Assembly (NCBI GenBank): GCA_003116995.1
Contig: BDSL01000033.1
Coordinates: 558,001 to 622,000, forward strand
DNA: 64,000 bases
Origin: Yamagishiella unicocca
Taxonomy: Eukaryota > Chlorophyta > Chlorophyceae > Chlamydomonadales > Volvocaceae
Direction of reading: 5' to 3'
Shown: positions 1 to 10,000 of the stretch, piece after piece
Numbering within the stretch: position 1 is the first letter of the stretch
Layout: the number at the start of each line of letters is the position of its first letter
The notes under the pieces: model-generated
The model's database searches: none
Seen by the model: the letters and a program-made list of their open reading frames with translations, nothing else
What the model was told of the DNA's origin: nothing
Program-made: the position numbers and the translations under genes

Positions 1-442
1 CAAGATCAGCAAGGTGTCGAGAATGGTAGTGGCGGCCTCTGCTCGCGCCCACAAGTAAGCAACCAGCTGCTGATATTTCTCCACCGTCAGGGGCACCGCC
101 GAGTGCTCGACATAGCCATCCAGCATAGGCAGCCGCTGGTATGCCTTACGGAAGTCGGAGACCAACACAGACTCACACGGATTGCCCTGACCTGACGACT
201 ACGGTTCGGCCGAGCGGGGTGAGAAACCCGGACAGGTGTGACAGGTGCGACTTGAGGGCAGAAGGCCCACACAAACCATCATCGCGTTTCCGACCACGGT
301 GAGTGGGCAGCCAATGCTCCATGACGTAGATGAGCAAGTCCTTGGGAGTGCAGGTGCGCAAGCTGCTACCGTTGCCGAACTCATCCAACCACGTGGCTAG
401 CTCCCGCGCGGCCGATCGCTGCTTATCCCGCTTCTCCCGCAT
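1..442 (-). pseudogene. Tyrosine-recombinase-like fragment with frameshift
   Basis: Minus-strand reading from an ATG at 442 gives about 85 residues (starting MREKRDKQRS, with ATWLDEFGNG and KSHLSHLSGF) that resemble the SAM-like core-binding domain of tyrosine recombinases found in DIRS-like elements of volvocine algae. The frame hits a stop near 173. A second frame picks up about 15 bases earlier (GNPCESVLVSDFRKAYQRLP and on) and stays open to the window edge at position 1, so the same protein appears continued after a frameshift near 190-215. The catalytic Arg/His/Tyr region would lie beyond the window. A 16-bp tandem repeat ends directly at the ATG. The family assignment is from residue pattern only. 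A sequencing or assembly indel could also explain the shift. Confidence 0.5.
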
Positions 443-586
443 GCTATCGCCAGAGCGTGCTATCGCCAGAGCGTGATATCGCCAGAGCGTGATATCGCCA
501 GAGCGTGATATCGCCAGAGCGTGATATCGCCAGAGCGTGATATCGCCAGAGCGTGATATCGCCAGAGCGTGATATCGCCAGAGCGT
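443..586. repeat. 16-bp tandem repeat, nine copies
   Basis: Nine head-to-tail copies of GATATCGCCAGAGCGT. The first two have GCTATC instead of GATATC. The array abuts the start codon of the minus-strand recombinase fragment. Confidence 0.95.
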
Positions 587-3506
587 GCTGCAGCAGTGAG
601 TGCGCCCCCACCAGTCCGCGCTGGCGAGGGGCCGAAACGGCGTCATCGTCACGGCTGATAGAAGCGGGCCCCAGGGGGCGCAGGGTAGAAGCCAGCTGCA
701 AGCTGGAGAACGTAGCAGGTTGTGCAGCCTGCGTGAAGGCACCGTTCCGGATTAGCCCATCACCTGACCGGTACCTGAATAGCCCAAGCTACAAGCTGAA
801 GCCATCACCTACTTGTTGGGCCGGAACCTCCCCTAGGGCGCTAGGGGAGGGAGAGAAACCAATGTAGAATGCTGTGAAACCGGGGTAGAATCGAGCTGTT
901 CAACGCGGTCCGGGAAGCCCAGATCGAGAACAAATTTGTTGCCGCCCTCGGGTGGAATAACCCACTGCAGCGGGAGTTTTTCCTGGAAAAAGATTTGACT
1001 ATATTAGGAGTGGGCACAGTACTGATCAGGGATTAAAGGAATCAACGCACCGGCAGACATAATGGTGAGTCCCAAAGAGACGGCAGAGATTCAGCCTCCA
1101 TCATACAGTAGCCGTACAGTGACTTAAATCGACTCTTAAAACAAAACCTTAAACCCTAGGCTACGCCCCCCCCCCGTGCAACCCCCCCCCCATGCAACAA
1201 CGCGGCTAGGCCAGCCGTGCGCCCGTCCGTCCGTGGAGGTGGCACAAACATTAACTAGCGCTACGTGATACGTTGCCATTTTGCAATTCCATGTTACATG
1301 TCACTGACAGGAACAACACCATACCTTGCGCCACGGCTCAGCCATTCGGGCGTGTTGCCGGTCTGCCTTTTTCTAGAGACTGCTGTTGGTGTTGACCTCA
1401 ACTGGTTGATGGTATTACGTACCATTGTTTCTTCCCGTCTCGCTATGGGCATCGGCCCGTTTCGGGTGTGGGACGTTTTCGGGATCTTGGGGGGGGAGTT
1501 ATCCGATTGTGTTGCCGAGGCGTGCTGCTGTCTCTCCATTCGGGGGTCTGCTTGGGATGCATGTGGCCATGTGCAGGGGAGCCATCAGCGCAACCTCCCC
1601 CTGTGTATTGGTGCTTGCTGTTTCCTCTGGGCTCTCGGTTGTGAGGCTCTGGGTGGTTTGTCTTTCGGAACCGTCGGTTTTCTCTGCTTTCCTTGTCTTT
1701 TTCAGTGTCAGGCGATGCGCCCGATGGCTCTACCTTTTAAGGTCTGGAGCCCACTGTAACGATTACAACAACCATACCTCATACAGAATACTCATATAGT
1801 GGAAACTCACACCACGTAACCCCGTTAGGGGGCGCGCGGGCGTCGGTGCGCATCGGACCAGTGGGGAGCCGCTTGTTGGCTCGCGTCGTTGGGGACAAGA
1901 AGCACGTGACGGCGCTGCCTAATGGAGACCTTGGCCATAAGAGGAGGTCGGCCACACAGGGGCCCTCGTCAATCACAGGGGTCGCCCAGCCCGATGCGAG
2001 GATGGGCGTATCAGATATCGGGGATGCTAGGCTATCAGAAGCCCTATCATTTTTGGCCTATCAGATACCTCGCAATTGGCTAGCAATAGCCTGCTACCTA
2101 GCAGGGGCGCCCGCCTGCTAGGCGCACCTGCTAGCTTGCTGCTAGGGGCTGCTAGCCTCGCTGCTAGGTTATCTGGTAATCTCCTGCTACGTATCAGGTA
2201 AGGATGCTAGCTTTGCACGCGATCGACGGTCGGCTGACAGGTAGGCCGAACGGCCGGACGAGCAGGGTGCCTGCTGGCTCTTGCGGCCTTTGTTCCCTTA
2301 CAAGAAATAAGACTTGCATTATGCACGCTCTTCTTCGTGTGTGTGGTCCATCGGTGGTAACGGACACACCACACATTATTGTCAGAGCTTAACCTACAGC
2401 TTACCACGTTTTCTTCAGCCAAACGAAAAAAGGGGCTCCAAACCCCCAAAAGGGTAGAGCCATCGGGCACATCGCCTGACACTGAAGGAGACAAAAGAGA
2501 CAGAAACCCACCGGCACCGTAACAAAGGCCTCAACAAGTTTGAAGTGCGGTCCTATGAGAAACGTATCCATAAGCTGTCAAGCGCAGGGCTGTAATAGGA
2601 AGCAGAGATCAGCAATGAGCGGCCGCACTGTAAACGGCAAATGTACGACACGACAATACAACACCTTACTGATTAGTTCATGACGTCATGGGACAAGCAT
2701 CCCTGGCCTCCATGAACATTCCCAAACCTAAGGCTAATGTCAGGATAACCAAGATAGTAACCAAAATTACTAATCCAACTACGCATGCAGCTGGATGTCT
2801 TGGTGACTGATAGGCTTGCAGACCAAGACGCTGTTCGCGCGCACCCGGAGGAGCGACCCATGGGAAGGTAATGACCCGCGGGTCGGTATTCGCCCGTTCG
2901 CAAGGCATCCTGCGAAAGAGGCTCCGAGCGTAAACCTTATGCGACTTAATTAACTTATTGACGCAATGAAGCCTGGTACATATCAATATATGGGGTACAG
3001 CCATGGGCGTATGGTCTGCTTGGGACTACAGTGTGCTAGTGTACAGCAATATGGCATTGAGAAGGTCCTCTGAGGTTCATTGATGAGGTCCTCTCACACT
3101 GCTGCCAACGGGCCAGGCATGACGGCCCGCCCGCAGAGTACACAAAATATTCGTCGACCATTGACAGACTGAGCGGGTAACGCGCCTGCGCACCAGTTCT
3201 CCTAGCCACAACAACAACAACAACAACAACTCGTTCCCAGCACATTAACAGCCGGCTACCTTACCGGGTTTGGTAAGTATACCGTACCGTACCGTAGTAA
3301 CTGGAACATCGGAAAGTAACCCGGCGCCTCTGCCGCCTCCGCCGCTTCCGGGTTGCCAACGTCTGCACATACGATGGCGACTCTCGGCCGCGCAGCAGTG
3401 GCAGGCCGCAATGGCATATGCGGCCCCTGGCGCCCACCGTCCTCCTGGACACACGCCCCCGCTGGACACGGCGCACATCTAGATCCAGATCCAGATCCAA
3501 ACCCAT
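587..3506. other. Gene-poor region
   Basis: No convincing gene. At 893-1036 (plus) there is a short open frame without ATG, coding-like in composition (for example FNAVREAQIENKF), ending in TAA; it could be a gag or other element remnant. Further content: poly-C runs at 1166-1192; a CTAG-rich palindromic cluster at 2019-2210; an (AAC)n run near 3208-3230; and a GATCCA hexamer repeat near 3480-3500. ORFs at 1265-1799 have random-looking composition. Confidence 0.5.
2019..2210. repeat. CTAG-rich short-palindrome cluster
   Basis: GCTAG or CTAGC occurs about nine times in 190 bases, interleaved with TATCAGATA-type motifs. It looks like decayed, locally duplicated sequence. No coding frame explains it. 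Confidence 0.6.
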
Positions 3507-4550
3507 CTAAGTCACCGTTGCTGGCGCTGCGACCACCTCCGGGGCGCCTCTGGACGCTGGCTGCAGTGCCTCCGGAGACGAATCCGTTGGGGCCCCAGCT
3601 CCGCGGGCCTTATCCGCCTGCTGCCACTGGCTGCCGCCGACGCCGTGTAAGGCGGCGGGGGTCGCATCGGCGGCAGCGGTGGCCCCTGCAGTTGCTACCT
3701 GGAAGGGGCTCGAGGCGCCGCCGTGGCTGGGGCGGGGCAATGCTGCTGCAAGGCCGTGCCTGCTGCCTCCATGTCTGCCGCTCGAGGAAGCGAGAGGCAA
3801 GGCCGCTGACTGCACCCTCTGCCCCTGGGTGGCACCACTGGAACATTCACCAGCGGCGCCGGGGGCGCCGCTTGGGCTGATGGCGTAAGCGCCGCCACTG
3901 CGCCCACAGCGTCCGCTGCTGCTACTGCTGCTGCTTTCGGCGCCGCTGCCGCTGCCACCCTCCCTGTCGCCGCCCAACCTTCGCCGCCGTCCCCCATCCG
4001 GTCTCACGACGTTCCGGTACGACCACGGCTCCCAGCACCCCACTGTGGCCCTACGGCTGCTGCTTCTGCCGAGCTTGCTGTGGGCCTTCTGGTCGCCAGT
4101 CTCGCCGGCGCCACCGCCGCGGCCGCTGCTGTCCTCGCTGGTATCATCGCTGCTACAATCGTCGCCGCTACTGCTGCTGGTTTCACCGCTGCTGCTGTCG
4201 TCGTCGCCTCCGAAGCTTTCGTCGCCGCTGCCGGTGGCCGTATCGATGCCCTCAGTACAGATCAGGGTGGTTGGCAATGCCGGGGGCGGGCTCAGCCGCG
4301 GCCGCTTTGCGGCTCTGGAGGCGTCGCCGCTGCTGGCGTCCTCCGTGGACTCAGCCGGTGAGGCAACTTGCTGCTGCGAGACCTCAGCCTCTCCTCCTTT
4401 TGCTGCCCTGTGTACTACTTCCCGGTTATCGTCTCGCTTAATACCAGCCGAGGGGCAGCCTACCGGTACGGTCCGGTATGGGCCGCGCCAAGTGCCAGAC
4501 CCTGCAGGCGACGTTGCCTTGTTGTGCTGGGCAGTGGAGGCAGCTTCCAT
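3507..4550 (-). CDS. Hypothetical acidic, Ser/Asp/Gly-rich low-complexity protein
   Basis: A single open frame of 347 residues from a true ATG at 4550. It has an NLS-like basic patch (AAKRPRL, about residues 78-84) followed by a Ser/Asp/Glu-rich acidic stretch (about residues 105-145) and a Gly/Ser/Ala/Arg-rich tail. No domain is recognised. The opposite strand is also open over long stretches, as expected from GC-rich trinucleotide-like sequence, so this may be non-coding. A good donor (GTGAGA) lies in frame near 4010, so the real gene, if any, could be spliced and shorter. It could be one exon of a nuclear regulator. Confidence 0.3.
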   Translation of the reverse strand: MEAASTAQHNKATSPAGSGTWRGPYRTVPVGCPSAGIKRDDNREVVHRAAKGGEAEVSQQQVASPAESTEDASSGDASRAAKRPRLSPPPALPTTLICTEGIDTATGSGDESFGGDDDSSSGETSSSSGDDCSSDDTSEDSSGRGGGAGETGDQKAHSKLGRSSSRRATVGCWEPWSYRNVVRPDGGRRRRLGGDREGGSGSGAESSSSSSSGRCGRSGGAYAISPSGAPGAAGECSSGATQGQRVQSAALPLASSSGRHGGSRHGLAAALPRPSHGGASSPFQVATAGATAAADATPAALHGVGGSQWQQADKARGAGAPTDSSPEALQPASRGAPEVVAAPATVT

Positions 4551-7095
4551 GTTGGGGGCGTGGCCCCTGGGTGTTGCGAGACGCTGTCCCTGCGCCGGGA
4601 ATGCACGTGTCCCGTTACTAGAGAGGGGGCCCGGTGGGCATGAATTTTCTCAGCGGGGAACAATATCGAAGGTGGAATGAAGTAATATAATAAAAATATA
4701 GTTTTTTCGCAGGTCTCGTGGCGGCCTCGTAACGAAGGAGGTGGCTAATGCCGCGGTCGCGCTATGGTCAGGAATACGAAACGAAAGGGAAGATATTCGA
4801 TAAAGCAGCATCCAATAATGGAACACGCATTATGAATGCATATTGGAACACGCATTGTGGCTGCTTGCAAGCCCTCCGTTTTACATCGGGGGCGTGCCAG
4901 GTCCAATGAGAGCAATGCCAAGACAAGCGCACAACTCACCGTTTCGAGCTTTCCACAGCATAAAATGTTGGCCCTGACAACTTTTTGAAGAAGTACTACT
5001 TGAAGTGTTGGCATGTCAGGTGTATGTAGTTGCGTGCAATACGAAACGGCCAAGGCTGACGAGTTGTACGGCGCATATGCAGGGAGGGAGGGAGCCAACG
5101 AGGTAACATGCACGTATAACCAGAAGACGGCGACACAATCCGCAAGCCAAAACGGCATTTGAAGGCAAAACTCTTGGAACGTTTCGTTAGTCATTTCGAT
5201 GTTTGGCGAAAAGATGCTCAAAGACATTAGATGTGCTCTGCCGCAAGCAATAAATTTATAAACCTGTATTTGCCAGGCGAGAAAATAATTGGGCTAAGGA
5301 AAGGTTCAAGAATGTCTTGGACTGACATAAACGCCTCGAAAATCAACGAGAGCCGATCTGATATGGTATTTGGCCTATATTGTTTCGCGAGGCTTCGCGT
5401 CCTGACACTAGCGACTCTATCCGCCTATCCCGTGATCGCGGCAAACGTCGAAGGGGTTACCGCCGCCGGCATCCCCCATCCTGAAAACAACCATGAGGCG
5501 TGAACGCGTCCTCAGCGAGGTACTGGCTGCAGTAATAGATGCACATGACTAGTATCCAAAGCTGGCGAAAATGTTTGAACGACAAACGGAATCGCAAGCT
5601 TCAAACCCCGTGCGTGGATCTCCCCGAACCTGGTGGATAGACACGGGAAGCCATGCTCGCAGGCTGTGAGGCTTACACATAATTGATGCCGTCTGGGCAC
5701 CTCGAAAAAGTCGTCTTGCGGCTCGCCGGCCAACCGCCCTCATGGTCCCCACAAGCACACGGGGCGAGGGCAGCTCGGCGACGCCGCGGTCCGAGATGGA
5801 ACATAACGCGAGACCAACGTACGGCAGTTGGGACCCACCCACCGACCTGATCTGCCCTCGGAGCTACCGGTGTCCCAGCGCCTGATGCAATTTCCCGGGG
5901 GCCCACCCAACCACCCATTTCCCATTGGCCCCCCGTCCCACCTGCTACTCACCACCTACCAGAGGCAACACCCCCACACAAAGTAACGCACGTCCCCTAA
6001 CGCACGTCCTTCAACTCGCTCCGAATTGGGCCCGTGCCATTCTTGCGCTACCAGGGCACATCCGCCCCGAAGGACGTACAGCGGCACCAGCCACCGGTCG
6101 TGTGCCCGCCTGGGCCTACGCTGTCGTGGGATGGGCCACACGGTAGCTGGCGGTTGGGCTTCCCCCCCTAGGCTTCCTCCTCCGGCAGCGGGCCCAGACG
6201 AAGTCCCTTGCTGCTGAGATGCCGCACACCCACCACCCAGTCAACATTGTCAGCCCCAACACTTTAAAGGATTGTTGCGGCGGACCTGGCCGCGGCGGGG
6301 GGGCCCGTAGCAGGCACCCTGCCGCCCAGGGCCTTATGCACCAACGCCCCCACACCAGCGGTGCCACGCCAGGGGAAGGGGGGTAGGGGCAAAGCTGCCA
6401 CGCGGCTCAGTGCCACGCACGCTCATCGCATTCATGAATCTACCGGTATGCCGGGTGGGATGTAGGGCCCTCAGACCTGCAGCCCGCAGCCCACCCGCAA
6501 CGCCGGTCAAAGTGCCGATAAGGCCCCCGGGAGGTTACGTCCCGGCCCAGTAGGCTCGCGGACAACAACAGCCCGCAGTAGCAAGCAGCTGACGTCACAG
6601 CGGCTACCTCCCGGGCAACCGTACACCCCGCGCTCGCCCGCGGCCTTCCTCCCATCACCACCATTCCACCACACGCACTCCATACCGCGACCCCTCGTCT
6701 CCTCTGCCCCTCCGCCCCTGCCAACCAACCAACCAACCCACACGCAGCCGCCGCGCCCGCCCCAAATGAACCGGAAACCAAATAAACCCAGGCAACCCGA
6801 TACACCCGAAACCAGACACCCCCAGGCAACCCGTCACACCGACCAAAAGCCCCAGTCGTGCCACGGTCTGGGTCACCGCAACGAGATCTGTTGGCGGCGG
6901 CAAACACCTCCGCCTGGGAGCCAGGTGGCCATGCTCTCGCCCCCAGCGCCGCCCAGACAGACGTGGGCCCCGACAGCGTGCAACCCGCTGGCCGCCTGCC
7001 CTGTCGACCCCGAAGCTGCCCGGTGAGGTGGGTTGCAGATCCGGTTCCGGAGCGTGTTTCGCCTCCGGGTGCGTGCTCCGCCCTCAAGAGCCGCT
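4551..7095. other. Intergenic region downstream of U2AF65
   Basis: No recognisable gene. The ORF at 4745-5227 (minus, 160 residues) starts with ATG but has no recognisable motif. The rest is mixed composition, becoming very GC-rich after 5700. The last few hundred bases should hold the 3' UTR of the minus-strand U2AF65 gene. No TGTAA motif was found on that strand close to its stop. Confidence 0.5.
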
Positions 7096-10000
7096 TCACC
7101 CGTCGTACCGTCCCGAGAAGTAGGCCTCCTCCGTGAGGAAGGTGGCGTTGACGACGCGGCCGGCGAAGCGCCGCCCGTGCATGGCGTTGCGGGCCTTGAC
7201 GGCGGCGTTGACGTCGTTGAACTCCATGATGACCTGGGCGGGGGGCGGAGGGCGGGGGTCGGGGGGTTACAGAAAACAAAAATCCCAGAGGGCGGAGGGC
7301 GGGGGGGGGGAGGAGGGGCAGGTAGACGGGAGCCAGGTTGGAGGGCTCCCAAACTGAAGCGGATTCTGGAAGGAGCGATGTTAGCGGGGCGGACGCTTGC
7401 GCCCTGAGTGTGACTGACATGGGTCCTGACTGACACGAGCCCGGACCCAACACCCCAGCGTATCAGCCCAGGGCACATGGGTGCGGCTGCGAGTGCAGCA
7501 TGACGCGCATACGGCAAAGCACACACACAGTGTCCTCCCCTTCCCCCTGCACCTACCTTGCACATGCCGGGCGGCGCTGGGTTGTCCATGGTGGGACGCG
7601 GGATGAGCACGTTGTTGCACAGCCCGTGGCGGGAAGCCTCGTCCTTCATGTCCTGTGGAACACAGAGCCGCGGACAGGGGGTGGGGCACAGAGTAAAGCG
7701 GGGGGTGGGCACAGAGCCGCGGACAGGTAGTGGGGCACGGAGCAAGGCGGTGAACCGACCGGGCAAGAAAGTTCCTTCCTAGCGGGGGAAAAAGAGGAAG
7801 TTCCGATCACGCGACGAGGGGTGGGGCTGGGGAGGCGATGACATGATGAAGACGGGGATGTGCCGCGGCGGGCGCCAGGTGAGAACGCGAGTGTGGAGCT
7901 GAGGTGCTGCTCAGCCTGGCCTAGCGGGCAACCACCAGCCAGCACCACCTCCCTTGCTCCGTACCCCTCACCGTACCGCTCACTCTCACTTACCGCCAGG
8001 ATGTCATCGTACTCGGTGTCGTCCACGATCTCCTCCGCTGATACCTGCGGTGAGACGGAGCGCGGCGACGGTCAGCCACTGGTGGGGCCGTCGGACGGTC
8101 CGTTCCCTCACTCGCAGCCCACACGTTGGGGAGAAATGGGCCATCGCCCCCAGCAGCAGGATCCCCCGTGCCCACAACTCCTACGCCCCTCACACCCAGA
8201 AACCCTCGGGCACCGGCACCCACCGCGTCCGTGAGCACCACGATGCGGGTGGCCGACGCCAGGGAGGGGTTCATGGCCAGCGGGTTGATGCTGACGCCCA
8301 GGCTGGCCAGGGCGGCGGGCATGAGCCCGGGGGGACCCAGGGCTGTGGGCATGCCGCCAGTGCCCGGGGCGCCCTGGCGGTGGTGGAGGAGTGCGGGAGG
8401 AGAGAGGGGTGTGGTGAGGAAAGCCGGTGGTGAGGAAAGCCGGTTGGTTGTACGACACAGGAACGGAGGACAGAAACACGGCTGGGAGGGGATGGAGGTT
8501 GTGTGAGTGGCAGGTCACGGACGTGGGGGGCAGGAGGAGGTGGGGCAGGAGAGGTTCCAGCCCACCCCGCCGCTCCCCCACGAGACCTGTAGCCACGACC
8601 CCGGCTCCGCTCCGCACCCCCAGTTCCCAACCCCCCTGCCTCACTGCCGGTCCCTTTTACGTCACGACACAGCCACCACGCATGCGCCACCCCGCCCCCA
8701 TAGCATTACTCCGACCTGCCGAATCGTGTTTCCGCCCTTTTTCCCACCCCCGACGCCCGCCCCCCCCCCAAACTCCCGCCCCCCACCGAACCCGGCCCCC
8801 CCACTCCGCCGAAAACCACCACCGACGCCCGGCCCCCCCGAACTCCCCCACTCCGCCCCAACCCACCTCCGTCGCGCGGCGCACTGTCAGCGTGCGGTCG
8901 CCCATCCGCAGCCCGTTGAGTCCCGCGCAGGCGATGTCGGTGACAGCGGGCTCCTGGTACACAACGAACCCGTACCTGACAGCAGGCCGACCGGGCAGGT
9001 GGCGACAAAGGGACCAAGAGTTGAGCCGGATGGATGCGGTCTGCAGCCGAGGGTACCTCAACTGCCCTCCCACCCGCGCTGACCCGGGCCGCGGAAATGT
9101 AACCCCCCTCCTCCTCCAGCATGCACCTCAAAACGTCTGTTCTAAACGGTTTTTTCGGGCACCCACGGGTCTTCCTCGAACTCCCCCAGCCGTGTCGCGT
9201 AGCCGGCTTGTCTGCCACCCTCCCCCAGCCAGCCATTGGAAGCGCAGCGCGGAGCAGCTTGGGCTGCGCCTGGTTGCTGTTTCCCTGTGCCTCCATCTGG
9301 CGGCCCCCGGCTCACCCCTTGCTGTTTCCCGTCTCTCGGTCTTTGACCAGGTCGAACGATTTGATGGGGCCGAAGGAGCCCAGCAGCTCGCGGCACTGCT
9401 CCTCCGTCAGGTAGTACGGCAGGCCGCCCACGAAGATGCGGTCCGCCTGGTCCGCCGCGGAGGAGGACTGGGGGCACAGGAGGGGGGAAGGGTTCGAGGA
9501 AGACCCGTGGATGCCAGAAAAAACCGTTTGGAGCAGACGTTTAGGACAGGAGGGCTGTAGGAGGGAGGGAAGAGGGTACATCGGGCGGGGAGGAGGCTTT
9601 TGCTGTAGGATCGCTCTTCCCTGACAGCGGGGTCAGGGAGCGAAGTGGTTTATGATGCCACTTGCAAACCCCTCGCCCCTCCTATCCGCATACAGGTAGC
9701 CAAGACCCGCCAGGGCCTCCCAAGTCCTCGTGACGCCGTCTTGGCCTCTTCCCTAAACCTCCCTCCCTGGACTGCGCTCCCTCCCCGACCAAACCCACCC
9801 ACCCCACCCTCACCTTGCCGCCGCCTCCCCCCCCGCCGCCTGCAGCTGAGTTGGACAGCCCGATGGCCGCCAGGTTGAGGTTGGGGTTGGGGGTGGAGGG
9901 ACCCAGCGAGGCCGCTGCTGCCGGGTTGTAGTCGTTGGGTCGGCGCACGCGCACCGACACCCCCTCGAACATGATGCCGTCCAGTGCCATGGCGTTGGAG

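Noticed and set aside
4745..5227. 160-residue minus ORF starting with ATG, with hydrophobic stretches
   Set aside because: No recognisable motif, irregular composition and no splice partner; it could be chance in a less GC-rich segment.
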